Below are positions 1 through 7,576 of a stretch of 15,672 bases of DNA, one piece after another. A program made the position numbers and the translations under genes. The notes below the pieces were generated by a model, which worked only from the letters and a program-made list of their open reading frames with translations, was not told the DNA's origin and ran no database searches. This stretch comes from Pirellulaceae bacterium. GTDB lineage: Bacteria > Planctomycetota > Planctomycetia > Pirellulales > Pirellulaceae. Positions within the stretch are counted from its first letter, which is position 1, and each line of letters opens with the position of its first letter. Where the stretch lies: the NCBI GenBank assembly GCA_022448645.1, contig JAKVBZ010000104.1:1-15672 (forward strand), given 5' to 3'.

Positions 1-162
1 ACTTTGCCTCAACTGAACGTGCTGGCAGTCGGATTCAGTGTCAACACAGTCGTACTCATTGGCACAATCTCATTGTCGCTGGGAACCATCATCTGGATGT
101 TTCAACAGGAAGTCGAACCAACGATTCAAAGCGTATTAAATGCTTTTCTTCAAAATACATAA
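1..162 (+). CDS. fliR: Flagellar export-gate protein FliR, C-terminal end (partial)
   Basis: Frame 1 is open from the window edge to a TAA at 160-162, giving 53 residues. It begins with a Pro-Gln-Leu-Asn-Val segment followed by a hydrophobic stretch (about residues 7-33 of the fragment), then an acidic, Glu/Gln-rich tail. This resembles the end of FliR, where a PQ-[ML]-N-[IV] motif precedes the last transmembrane helices. FliR sits in the inner membrane with FliP and FliQ and forms the entry of the flagellar type III export channel. The gene directly downstream on the same strand is flhB, the usual neighbour, which supports the call. The 90 bp gap to flhB holds nothing I recognise. The 5' part lies outside the window. 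The fragment is short, so the name rests on the motif plus context. Confidence 0.82.
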   Translation, partial: TLPQLNVLAVGFSVNTVVLIGTISLSLGTIIWMFQQEVEPTIQSVLNAFLQNT

Positions 163-252
163 CCTCCCGTAAGTTGGCCTCAAGGAATACTGTTCATCCA
201 AGCAACTCACCGCACACTGGGTTTCCAAAAAAAACGATAACGGTCGAGCCGA

Positions 253-1338
253 ATGCCCGAATCCTTTGGCGAAAAATCACATGAAGCGTCCCCCTTAAAA
301 CGCCAGCGGGCGCGCGAGGAAGGACAGGTTGCCAAGAGCCAAGATTTAGCTTCTGCTATCTTGTTGGTCGTCGCCGCCTTGGTCGTGGCGTATTCTGGGC
401 GTGGTTTGGCCGACTTCCTAGGCCGGTATGCCCGCCGACAGCTGGGGGGCGCCTCTCCATTGGGAACTGACCCCAACACAGCGTTAGCCGAATTCCAATT
501 CGCCACCATCGAAGTCGCAAAGGCCGTAGTACCTCTATTTCTGCTGCTGCTCGTGGTCGCCATAATGACACAGATCGCACAAGTCGGCCTGTTGTTCGTG
601 CCCCGCAAATTGGCCATGGACCTTTCCAGAGTCGATCCCATACGTGGACTGCAACGTCTATTTTCCTTGCCAACCTTCGTGCGATTCTCGTTCGGGATCT
701 TCAAAGTAGGAGTGGTCACGGCGGTAGCCTTGTGGAGCTTGTGGTTAGACCGTGAAATGCTGCTAGGATTGAGTGGCTTAGCAGTTGGTGAACTTATTCA
801 AACGATCTTTTCTATCACCTTCTGGACTACCATGAAGATTGCGGCGGCACTTTTACTACTGGCAATCTTAGACTTCCTGTTTCAACGCTGGAAACACGAA
901 CAGGATTTACGCATGACCACACAGGAAATGCGAGAAGAACTCAAGAGCCTCCAGGGTGATCCTCACATCATGGCGAGAAGAAAACAGGTACAGCGTCAAT
1001 TGTATATGAATCGTTTGGGCTCCGTCGTCCCTCAGGCAAACGTCGTGGTCACCAACCCAACCGAACTATCTGTTGCCATCCAATACAATCCAGAAACCAT
1101 GGCGGCACCCATTGTCGTTGCAAAAGGTGCTGGTGTATTGGCAAAACGCATCCGTGGCTTGGCGCGCGCAGCAAACATCCCCATCGTGGAACGTAAAACA
1201 TTGGCTCGGGCACTCTACAAACAAGTGGAACCGGGGCATCCCATTCCCACTGCCCAATTCGCGGCAGTCGCCGAAGTATTGCGATATGTTTATCAGCTAC
1301 AAGGAAAAACCATTCCGGGCGCAGACCGAGCAGCCTAA
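253..1338 (+). CDS. flhB: Flagellar type III export switch protein FlhB
   Basis: A 361-residue protein, the usual FlhB length. Seen: a charged N-terminus with GEKSHEASPLKRQRAREEGQ (residues 6-25), matching the family pattern; four hydrophobic segments at about 33-52, 91-115, 145-165 and 186-210; a cytoplasmic linker with MTTQEMREELK and GDPH (221-238); and the FlhB_C domain from about 250. FlhB is the export-gate subunit that switches substrate specificity from rod/hook to filament after cleaving itself between Asn and Pro of NPTH. Here the motif is N268-P269-T270-E271, so the conserved His is Glu; the surrounding VVVTNPT and the later NPETMAAP and VVAKGAG match the family closely. No strong Shine-Dalgarno precedes the ATG, but it gives the expected N-terminus. 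The TAA stop overlaps the convergent lipoprotein gene's stop by 4 bp. flhA does not follow on this strand. Confidence 0.96.
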   Translation: MPESFGEKSHEASPLKRQRAREEGQVAKSQDLASAILLVVAALVVAYSGRGLADFLGRYARRQLGGASPLGTDPNTALAEFQFATIEVAKAVVPLFLLLLVVAIMTQIAQVGLLFVPRKLAMDLSRVDPIRGLQRLFSLPTFVRFSFGIFKVGVVTAVALWSLWLDREMLLGLSGLAVGELIQTIFSITFWTTMKIAAALLLLAILDFLFQRWKHEQDLRMTTQEMREELKSLQGDPHIMARRKQVQRQLYMNRLGSVVPQANVVVTNPTELSVAIQYNPETMAAPIVVAKGAGVLAKRIRGLARAANIPIVERKTLARALYKQVEPGHPIPTAQFAAVAEVLRYVYQLQGKTIPGADRAA

Positions 1339-3053
1339 TTGGCTTCATTGAGCAGCATAGCGCGAAAACGATTGCCTAGGCGTTGCGGCGAATCGTCGGC
1401 CTGGTAAAGGGTCATTGCCTGCTCCGGCTCCTGCAACATTTCACACGTTCTCGCTAGGTTATAACGAGCACCGTGCGCCCACGGACCTTGGGGGCTCGTA
1501 GAAAGGGTTCGCTGATCAAGCCACTCCTTAGCTACCGAAAATTCAGTGTTATCGTACGTTAACAGTCCTATCCAATAACTGGCACATTGCTTGCCAGCTC
1601 TCACCACCTGCAAGCGAAACTTGTTTTCCGGTGTTTCCAATTGTTTTAAAGATTCATTCGGTGGGCGGCACGAAAGATATAACGATTTGGCACCTGCCTG
1701 GTCGCCCTGATCGCCGACTTGTCCCCGGAACTGATGCAGTCTCGCCTGAAATAACGGAGGCATTCCTTGTACGACCAACAGCTCGCGTGCAATAGGATTA
1801 TTCGTTTTTTTGTCCTGCTTCATCTTTGCACCCAAAGCGTTACGAAAACGAATAGTAACATAGGGCACTTGCAAGATCTCGACGTTCTCCACACCCGCAA
1901 AATCTTCCAAACGCTTGGCCAGTTGACTGGGTTGTGCCGTCAAGATCATCTTGCGAGAACCGGCCATACGTCGCTCGACAAGCCACATGCGTTTTGACAG
2001 TGCTTGAGGAGCCGCTTCCAATTGAACCGTGACGCGCCGTACGGTACCGGCCAAAACAGGATACGGTTCCTCGGGGGTGCCAAGTCGCCTTAACGCCTCG
2101 GGATTTGCGACGACGTGAGCCAACGTGGCGATGCCATCACCGTCAGCACGAGGAATTGGCAATCCCAAGGTCGTGTCGAACAGATACAAATGGGACCCGA
2201 TGACGGCTGCACAAGCCCAAGGCGTCGATTCTATAAAATTGGTGTCTTCTCGAGCGAGGAGTACAACATCCACCCCATGCTGCCGCGCAAGCAAGATGAA
2301 GACTCGTGCGCGATCCATCATGTCTCCATGTCCTTTCAGCAGCGTCTCGGACGGGTGGAACATTTCCCCCGGCCCCACACGTAGTGGCGGAGGAGCCTTT
2401 GGCTCTTCGACCTGCTGGCCATTCGCGGATTGAGGCTGTGGTCCAAGAGACGGTCTGCGGCGACGTATCAACGGGCGCGATTCTGACAACTGAATCGACC
2501 GAACCGTCCAATCAAATAAGCGGGCGGCCAACGACAAGTCTCGCCGTTGCTCATCCTTCAACGAACTATCTTTCGAAATCCATTGCTCGACCAAAGGGTC
2601 TGCGGGCACTCGCTCATCAATCACACGAGCAATATCTCGCAAGAGAATGTGAGTCTGTAAATATGAAATATCTTGGTTTTGAAAACGCAAGTTGGCAGGA
2701 CCAGACTGGCGCAATACCCTCGCCAAGTACGAAGGCAATTGCTTTGTCATGGGATCCAGGCCCCAATCGTCTGGTTCAGGTTGTCGAACGATCCAACGAT
2801 TGACTTCCAAAAATGCTTGTCGCTGGGCCGCGAAAGGATCGTACTGGTCCATCGTTTCCAACAGCTCAATCGCGGTATTTAATTCATCTCGCCCCGAGTT
2901 GCTCAAACGAGGCATGGGCTTCACATTGTGAATGGTAGAATTGACATTTGGCTTACAGCCAAGCACCAGACAGATCAGCAGCATCAACGAAAGTAGCTGC
3001 CGAAATGTAGAACATTGAGCGTTGATCAACGTCGTCTTTTCTCTTCCGTTCAT
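1335..3053 (-). CDS. Lipoprotein with transglutaminase-like region lacking the catalytic Cys, TPR-like C-terminus
   Basis: 572 residues. The N-terminus has basic residues, a hydrophobic core (about 19-31) and a lipobox-like V-L-G-C ending at Cys33, so it is probably exported and lipid-anchored. Residues about 55-190 are helical and charged. A Pro/Arg-rich linker lies at about 193-228. From about 233 to 325 the sequence ([20 protein letters not shown], then a Trp, a [13 protein letters not shown] stretch and an Ala/Val helix) recalls the transglutaminase-like fold, in which a GxCxDRA segment carries the nucleophile. Here that place holds Asp/Met, so a papain-like enzyme is unlikely. The last ~50 residues ([23 protein letters not shown]) look like a TPR. 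Its ATG overlaps the kdsA stop (ATGA), implying translational coupling and a possible envelope role. The true function is unknown; the fold assignment is by resemblance only. It ends in TAG. Confidence 0.72.
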   Translation of the reverse strand: MNGREKTTLINAQCSTFRQLLSLMLLICLVLGCKPNVNSTIHNVKPMPRLSNSGRDELNTAIELLETMDQYDPFAAQRQAFLEVNRWIVRQPEPDDWGLDPMTKQLPSYLARVLRQSGPANLRFQNQDISYLQTHILLRDIARVIDERVPADPLVEQWISKDSSLKDEQRRDLSLAARLFDWTVRSIQLSESRPLIRRRRPSLGPQPQSANGQQVEEPKAPPPLRVGPGEMFHPSETLLKGHGDMMDRARVFILLARQHGVDVVLLAREDTNFIESTPWACAAVIGSHLYLFDTTLGLPIPRADGDGIATLAHVVANPEALRRLGTPEEPYPVLAGTVRRVTVQLEAAPQALSKRMWLVERRMAGSRKMILTAQPSQLAKRLEDFAGVENVEILQVPYVTIRFRNALGAKMKQDKKTNNPIARELLVVQGMPPLFQARLHQFRGQVGDQGDQAGAKSLYLSCRPPNESLKQLETPENKFRLQVVRAGKQCASYWIGLLTYDNTEFSVAKEWLDQRTLSTSPQGPWAHGARYNLARTCEMLQEPEQAMTLYQADDSPQRLGNRFRAMLLNEAN

Positions 3054-3877
3054 GAAATCTTCCCTACGGCCTCGTGTAACACGAGTAAGCGGTGGACCAG
3101 CGCCGAAAACTCATCCAAAGGAACCATATTGGGTCCGTCGCTAGGCGACGTATCTGGCTCTGGATGCGTCTCGAAAAACAGACCGTCGACCCCCATGGCC
3201 GTGGCAGCACGAGCAAGTGGCTCAACCATGGCTCGATTTCCCCCCGTGGCACCTCCTAAACCTCCCGGCTCTTGTACACTATGTGTGGCGTCGAATACAA
3301 CGGGCACGCCCAGCTGCTGCATCTGCGGAATCGCTCGCATGTCGTTCACCAAGCGACCGTAGCCAAAAAAAGATCCACGTTCTGTTAACATGATGTTCTG
3401 GCACCCCGACTTGATCAGCTTGGTCACTACATGTTGCATGTCTCCCGGCGACATGAATTGAGCCTTCTTGACGTTGACCGCCCGGCCCGTACCAGCAGCC
3501 GCCACCAACAAGTCCGTTTGGCGAGCCAAAAAGGCGGGAATCTGAAGCAAATCACATACCTCGCCAACACTACCTGCCTGGTGCGATTCGTGAATGTCTG
3601 TCGTCACTGGCAATCCATGTTCTGATTTTACGCGTTCGAGAATCCGCAAACCTTCTTCTAATCCTACTCCTCGGTGACTTTCGATACTCGTCCGATTCGC
3701 TTTATCAAAAGACGCTTTAAAGACAAGCTGTACCTCCAATCCACTCGTCATTTCCTGCAGACGTTCGGCGATCCGAAGTGTCAACACTTCCGTCTCCAGA
3801 ACGCACGGCCCGGCAATTAACGTCAGACTCTGATCCGTTCCAACAGTAACGTTTCCCACTTGTGCAATGCGCTTCAA
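3050..3877 (-). CDS. kdsA: 3-deoxy-8-phosphooctulonate (KDO-8-P) synthase, metal-dependent type
   Basis: 275 residues, normal for KdsA. The enzyme condenses phosphoenolpyruvate with D-arabinose 5-phosphate to KDO-8-phosphate, the first committed step of Kdo synthesis for the inner part of lipopolysaccharide; it is cytoplasmic and a TIM barrel. Seen: IAGPCVLE (21-28), [12 protein letters not shown] (53-64), [10 protein letters not shown] (88-97), a [11 protein letters not shown] segment (137-147), DATHS (196-200), GGNRAMV (212-218) and FETHPEPD (235-242). Cys25, His199, Glu236 and Asp247 fall at a constant +14 offset from the metal ligands of the Aquifex enzyme (Cys11, His185, Glu222, Asp233), so this is the metal-dependent class; the metal-independent class has Asn at the Cys position. 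GAGG (3885-3888) lies 7 nt before the ATG. The gene sits 18 bp after the lipid-kinase gene and overlaps the next gene by ATGA. Confidence 0.97.
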   Translation of the reverse strand: MKRIAQVGNVTVGTDQSLTLIAGPCVLETEVLTLRIAERLQEMTSGLEVQLVFKASFDKANRTSIESHRGVGLEEGLRILERVKSEHGLPVTTDIHESHQAGSVGEVCDLLQIPAFLARQTDLLVAAAGTGRAVNVKKAQFMSPGDMQHVVTKLIKSGCQNIMLTERGSFFGYGRLVNDMRAIPQMQQLGVPVVFDATHSVQEPGGLGGATGGNRAMVEPLARAATAMGVDGLFFETHPEPDTSPSDGPNMVPLDEFSALVHRLLVLHEAVGKIS

Positions 3878-3895
3878 TGTTTGGCCTCAATCTAA

Positions 3896-4900
3896 TTAAC
3901 ATGATGAAGGTTTATGACCATGCTGACGCAGCCAGTCTGCTCCGACAATACATTTGATTCTTGCCGGCAAAACCTTGATGTCGACCGGCAACATACCTCC
4001 GGGATCCCCATCCAATTGATAAGGCACCTCGCCGTCGGCCTCAATACGTAAGCCTGACGTGCGAAAAGTCTCACAGTCCGGCAAGTTTTGATGCAAACCA
4101 GAAACCACGCCACCGAGGTACCGCAAACCATTCCACCAATTGCCCTCAAGAAAAGTACACACGTCCAACATTCCATCGGTACCGACCGCGTTGGGGACCA
4201 GTTGAAGCCCACCAGCATATCGGGGAAGGTTTACTACAAATACCCAACGAGCCCGCTCAGGCACTGAGGATTCAACCTTCTCAGACTCTGACGCGTCAGA
4301 TTCGCAGTCCGGTTGATCCTGCAAATCCAATTCGGGATAACTATAGTTACGCAATGAATCCAGAATAGGTTTGGCATAGTGCAAATGCGTAATGTTGCCC
4401 TTTCGCTGGGCGTGGGCACGCTGGACCACATCCGCGTCAAATCCGCAACTTAACATCAATAGAAACAGCCGTCCGTTGGCGCTCCCAGCATCCAATGGAA
4501 TGGTCCATCCGTCTTCAATGAGATCAGCCAATCCTATCGGATCCGCTGGAATCTCCAGGTATTTTGCCAACAAATTCTCAGTTCCTAAACGCAAGACGCT
4601 TACGGGTACTCCGGGATTCAACTCGTTGACAATCCGAGTAATGGTGCCATCGCCTCCTGCAGAGATCACCCCACGCAAGTCCCCCTGAGCCCAACGTTGA
4701 TTGCATTCCGGGACGAGCTGATCAAAGTCAGAAGTAGACTCCACTTCGAAGCCACGACCCTGCAACTCCTTGGTCAGCTCGTCCACCAGAAAACCACGAG
4801 TTCCCGCACCGGCCGTTGGATTGACACCAATCCATACCAAGCGCCGGTCGGCGCCCAACTTTTCAACTCGACGAGAATCATCACCGGAACGGTCTGTCAT
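3896..4900 (-). CDS. Diacylglycerol/lipid kinase family protein (DAGK catalytic domain, YegS/DgkB type)
   Basis: 334 residues. The fold has an N-terminal nucleotide-binding domain and a C-terminal beta-sandwich. Seen: VNPTAGAGT (26-34), the nucleotide-binding SAGGDGTI (80-87), RLGTENLLAK (104-113) in place of the usual GTAND/GTGN motif, a CGFDADVVQ segment (152-160), and YQLDGDPGG (294-302), matching the conserved C-terminal acidic loop of the family. Such enzymes phosphorylate the hydroxyl of diacylglycerol or another lipid with ATP at the inner face of the membrane; the exact lipid cannot be told. Residues about 193-213 are an acidic Ser/Glu-rich insertion. GGAG (complement of 4911-4914) lies 10 nt before the ATG. 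It is first in a three-gene operon with kdsA and a lipoprotein, consistent with envelope lipid or LPS work. Confidence 0.88.
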   Translation of the reverse strand: MTDRSGDDSRRVEKLGADRRLVWIGVNPTAGAGTRGFLVDELTKELQGRGFEVESTSDFDQLVPECNQRWAQGDLRGVISAGGDGTITRIVNELNPGVPVSVLRLGTENLLAKYLEIPADPIGLADLIEDGWTIPLDAGSANGRLFLLMLSCGFDADVVQRAHAQRKGNITHLHYAKPILDSLRNYSYPELDLQDQPDCESDASESEKVESSVPERARWVFVVNLPRYAGGLQLVPNAVGTDGMLDVCTFLEGNWWNGLRYLGGVVSGLHQNLPDCETFRTSGLRIEADGEVPYQLDGDPGGMLPVDIKVLPARIKCIVGADWLRQHGHKPSSC

Positions 4901-4989
4901 GGGTCATTCTCTCCAGCAGGAAACGTGGCGGTCTCACATTGAAACGGCCAAATAAGACTTTCTTGGCCAACTAGCCAAAGGGCCTCCAT

Positions 4990-5004
4990 TGGGGATTTTC
5001 CCCA
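4990..5004. promoter_or_regulatory. Short perfect dyad upstream of the lipid kinase-kdsA operon
   Basis: The sequence TGGGGA-TTT-TCCCCA is a perfect 6 bp inverted repeat with a 3 bp centre. It lies 90 bp upstream of the ATG at 4900 on the minus strand and within 60 bp of weak promoter-like AT-rich DNA. It is followed by no T-run on either strand, so it is not a terminator. It could be a binding site for a dimeric regulator; chance occurrence cannot be excluded. Confidence 0.3.
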
Positions 5005-5279
5005 TAAGTCTAAACAATTACGGCCTTTAAGTTATCCCTAAGAATATTGTCTCATTTCAAGACATGCCCTGCGGTTGACCGCAATCAACCACCCCTAATG
5101 GCGGGTATGCACTGCGTATCAACACACTTAATGCCATGTTGTGTTGCAGAATGCGGAAATCAGTGTTGCCAACTGGCTTATCGACAAAAAACGGATTGCA
5201 TTTTTATTGGCGTCAGTAACCTCTTAATTTCAAACACATTATGTCATTTAAGATAGTTCTACAGCAACGGTACTAGCTG

Positions 5280-5447
5280 ATTTTGGCGCGCTGAGTGCAA
5301 AGGGAATCAACCCAGCAGCGTTCATTTGACCTGCTTCCATTTAGCTGGCCCGCGGGGCCTCTGATGACTAACGCCTGATGGTTGCCTTGCCCCTGGCCAT
5401 TCGGCAAGCCAATGAGTTTTGGCACGTCAGAGGCCCCCGTTTTTTTT
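5280..5447 (+). ncRNA. Candidate small RNA upstream of an orphan plus-strand terminator
   Basis: The terminator at 5354-5447 reads on the plus strand, yet the nearest plus-strand gene upstream ends at 1338 and all genes around it are on the minus strand. The simplest explanation is a short unannotated plus-strand transcript ending at about 5447. Its 5' end is not determined by the sequence; 5280 is a nominal boundary after the AT-rich stretch at 5180-5260. I found no match to SRP RNA, tmRNA, 6S RNA, tRNA or a known riboswitch from memory. Alternatively the structure only protects or ends transcription at the 3' end of the convergent minus-strand operon. Confidence 0.3.
5354..5447 (+). terminator. 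Two-tier hairpin followed by T8, Rho-independent terminator (plus strand)
   Basis: An 11 bp perfect stem pairs 5354-5364 (GGGGCCTCTGA) with 5427-5437 (TCAGAGGCCCC). It encloses a second stem pairing 5382-5391 with 5403-5412 (10 bp, one mismatch). The 3' arm is followed by CG and eight T residues at 5440-5447. Orientation is plus; on the minus strand the T-run becomes an A-run 5' of the hairpin, so it is not a canonical terminator for the convergent gene that stops at 5460. The roughly 60 nt between the outer arms is long for a terminator, which suggests a structured RNA end. Confidence 0.65.
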
Positions 5448-5459
5448 ATGGCCTGTCGG

Positions 5460-6308
5460 TCAGCATGATGCACCGACTTCGACGGCTACGGTCCGCACAA
5501 ATTCCGTTGCCTGTTGGTATTCTAATTCTGTATCCAGATGTTCTAACACCATCGGCATCTCCGGAGACAATTGGTGGGCTCGGCGGACGAATTGTCGGTA
5601 ATCGAAGATACCCTTCCCTGGTGGAACTTCGGTTAACTGAACCGTTTTAGGATCAAGCTGCCAAATGTCTTTGGCATGACAGGCAACGATTCGGTCACCA
5701 AACAGATCGAAGCAATGGTCGATCAGTGCACCCGTACGAAAATACACCTCGGCATCGGTGACGAAATTGAACGGATCGAGATGCACTGCAAATGCTGCAT
5801 GATCTACTGCTTCGCATAACTTCTGGTATTTCGCTGGTGTGCAAATCGGAGTCCATGGCATCGCCTCGATCGTCAACTTCGCTCGACGTGGCCGTACCTC
5901 GTGTAGGACCTGTTGTATCCATTGCACGACGGCATCAAAGGCATCGTCACTAAAATTATCGGGATGAGGAGCATACATGCTCTTCGTGTTGTACGACCCC
6001 GCGATATTGATACAGCAAGTGGCATCTAATTCATCGGCAACAGCCAAGGCTTCCGCAACCGTAGCTATCGCTTGTTGGCGTTCTTCGGTACGTGGGTCGA
6101 GACAATTCGCCCAACCACCGATCTCGGCAATGACAACATCAGCTAACGAAAAATCCTTACGAATAGCACGCAACTGTGCTAAATCACCCAACTGATGATC
6201 GGGACAGGTGGCCGCTCGAAAACCAAATTTACGACAGACGGACAAGTAGGCTGATGGATCGTCGATCCGCAAGCCACAAAACCGATGAATTGTTGCACCA
6301 AGTCTCAA
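5460..6308 (-). CDS. Xylose isomerase-like TIM-barrel protein (sugar phosphate isomerase/epimerase family)
   Basis: Read from a TTG at 6308, the protein has 282 residues; an ATG at 6353 would add 15 residues but would overlap the upstream gene by 49 bp. The TTG is preferred because it overlaps the upstream stop as TTGA and puts the first barrel strand (RLGATIHRFCG) at the N-terminus. The divalent-metal site of the AP_endonuc_2/xylose-isomerase-like fold is visible as Glu148 (LTIEAMPW), Asp178 (VHLDPFNF), His211 (ACHAKDIW) and Glu256 (VLEHLD). Members isomerise or epimerise sugars, inositols or keto-sugars; the substrate cannot be read. It is coupled to a Gfo/Idh/MocA dehydrogenase, a frequent pairing in oxidised-sugar or inositol breakdown, so the two probably act in sequence on one carbohydrate in the cytoplasm. 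Confidence 0.83.
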   Translation of the reverse strand: MRLGATIHRFCGLRIDDPSAYLSVCRKFGFRAATCPDHQLGDLAQLRAIRKDFSLADVVIAEIGGWANCLDPRTEERQQAIATVAEALAVADELDATCCINIAGSYNTKSMYAPHPDNFSDDAFDAVVQWIQQVLHEVRPRRAKLTIEAMPWTPICTPAKYQKLCEAVDHAAFAVHLDPFNFVTDAEVYFRTGALIDHCFDLFGDRIVACHAKDIWQLDPKTVQLTEVPPGKGIFDYRQFVRRAHQLSPEMPMVLEHLDTELEYQQATEFVRTVAVEVGASC

Positions 6309-7306
6309 TGCTGTGCCTTTGCCATTAGTTGGTCCATGACGTGCATCCCCCACGCCGCTTCACGCACAGTGGCTTCTGCTTCTCGAACACCTTGGATGGC
6401 CTCACGAAATCGCTGCAACTCTTCGGTGTAGCCGAACGTTTGCCAAACACCGCCTCGCGTCAACAGGGGTTCTGTCCGCCACACATGGTCACCGTCAAAC
6501 ACCTTGCAGCCCGGTGTTTTCAGATTCCCCCACGGCGCCGTATCGTAATGGACTAACTGAGTAAAATCGGTGACCCGAAGCAGACCATCTTTGGACATGA
6601 GATCGACGGAACAATAAAGGCCTTCGCCGGACATGTGCGCTCCTAACTCCAAAACGGCAATGCAACCTGAGGTTCCGCGAAGCGTTGCCACATACCAGTC
6701 GCAATCGTCCTGGCGCTGGTATTCGACGTGCATTCCGTCAACAGGATCAACATGTGTCAATCCGCCGGGCGTCAGATAGTGTAACAGGTCGACACCATGA
6801 CATACGTAGTGTTGCATGAACTTCGTTGTGTCTGATTCTCCCAACCACCAGCGGACACTCACCGTGGCCGGTTCGGCAAACCTCTGTTGTTCCATCAAGG
6901 TTACAGCACGTTGGACCCCCAACGTGTAACGATAATTGAATCCTGTCTGGACGATTCGACCAGCTTTTGCGGCCAATTCTACTAATTCATCGGCTTGGGC
7001 CGAGGTTTCCGCACACGGTTTTTCGGTCCACACGTGATACCCCAAAGCCAGTAAAGCCTTGGTCAGTTCATAATGTCCTCGAGGCCCCGTAACCACCAGA
7101 ACGGCGTCCAGCTGCTGCTCATGGCACATCGTCTCATAGTCGTCGTAGACATGTTTAGCCCCATAGCGAGCAGCACGCGAACGTGCCTTTTCCTGGTCTA
7201 AATCACAGACTGCCACCAATTCCAACCCTGCTTCTTCTAATCCGGGGTAAAGTCGCAGGCCAGAATGACTACCACAGCCGATGAATCCAACGCGTAATGC
7301 TTCCAT
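6305..7306 (-). CDS. Gfo/Idh/MocA family NAD(P)-dependent oxidoreductase
   Basis: 333 residues from the ATG at 7306. An upstream in-frame TTG (7321) would add five residues, but GGAG (complement of 7316-7319) sits 9 nt before the ATG. The N-terminal Rossmann fold shows RVGFIGCGSHS (5-15) and acidic Asp35 after the second strand. The family's EKP motif is at 95-97 (Lys96), and HGVD (170-173) matches the catalytic HxxD pattern in the C-terminal domain. Such enzymes oxidise or reduce a sugar or cyclitol hydroxyl with a bound nicotinamide cofactor. No signal peptide is seen, so unlike many planctomycete members it appears cytoplasmic. It ends in TGA overlapping the TTG start of the next gene; the pair forms an operon. 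Substrate unknown. Confidence 0.92.
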   Translation of the reverse strand: MEALRVGFIGCGSHSGLRLYPGLEEAGLELVAVCDLDQEKARSRAARYGAKHVYDDYETMCHEQQLDAVLVVTGPRGHYELTKALLALGYHVWTEKPCAETSAQADELVELAAKAGRIVQTGFNYRYTLGVQRAVTLMEQQRFAEPATVSVRWWLGESDTTKFMQHYVCHGVDLLHYLTPGGLTHVDPVDGMHVEYQRQDDCDWYVATLRGTSGCIAVLELGAHMSGEGLYCSVDLMSKDGLLRVTDFTQLVHYDTAPWGNLKTPGCKVFDGDHVWRTEPLLTRGGVWQTFGYTEELQRFREAIQGVREAEATVREAAWGMHVMDQLMAKAQH

Positions 7307-7576
7307 CAAAACTAGCTCCAATTGGTGCCGGCACGGATTGTAGTTGCCTGGACATCTATTTCCTGCACCATTTCACGAATAAAGACAAAAAGATGATAAG
7401 TACAACCCAATTCCCTTAACAGTGTGATTTTGTCACCGATGACGCACCAGCTACAACGCCAAGTCCGAGCGACTGGCAGGCGGGCTCGATTCTGGTCCAA
7501 ACCAGGAGCCATTGGCCGAACTGTTGCGCAAGACGTTAAGCCAGCAAAAATCACGACGAATACCGTTTGACAATTT
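7307..7576. other. 270 bp gap between the kinase gene and the oxidoreductase operon
   Basis: No convincing gene, tRNA or terminator. On the minus strand an open frame runs from within the kinase 3' end down to a TAG at 7312-7314, just before the oxidoreductase ATG. From a GTG at 7554 it would give about 80 residues with a short hydrophobic start and a Cys, but its composition is unlike a real protein and I do not call it. The oxidoreductase promoter presumably lies here. Confidence 0.5.
7316..7319 (-). promoter_or_regulatory. Shine-Dalgarno GGAG deciding the oxidoreductase start
   Basis: On the minus strand GGAG is followed by 9 nt and then the ATG at 7306. The alternative TTG start at 7321 lies directly in front of this site and could not use it, so the ATG is the better start. 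Confidence 0.6.

Larger units (their letters stand above)
4901..5459. other. 559 bp non-coding region between two minus-strand operons
   Basis: No protein gene on either strand could be supported. It carries a perfect 6 bp dyad with a TTT centre at 4990-5004, about 90 bp upstream of the lipid-kinase ATG and possibly an operator for that operon; a 6 bp dyad at 5073-5090 (arms GGTTGA/TCAACC, 6 nt loop) that overlaps a smaller hairpin at 5071-5082; AT-rich DNA from about 5180 to 5260; and a strong plus-strand terminator at 5354-5447. The promoter of the leftward operon must lie here, but I cannot point to one convincing -35/-10 pair. Confidence 0.6.

Noticed and set aside
2306..2803. Long plus-strand open frame inside the lipoprotein gene
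   Set aside because: Antisense shadow of a gene with clear lipobox and operon context; no recognisable domain.
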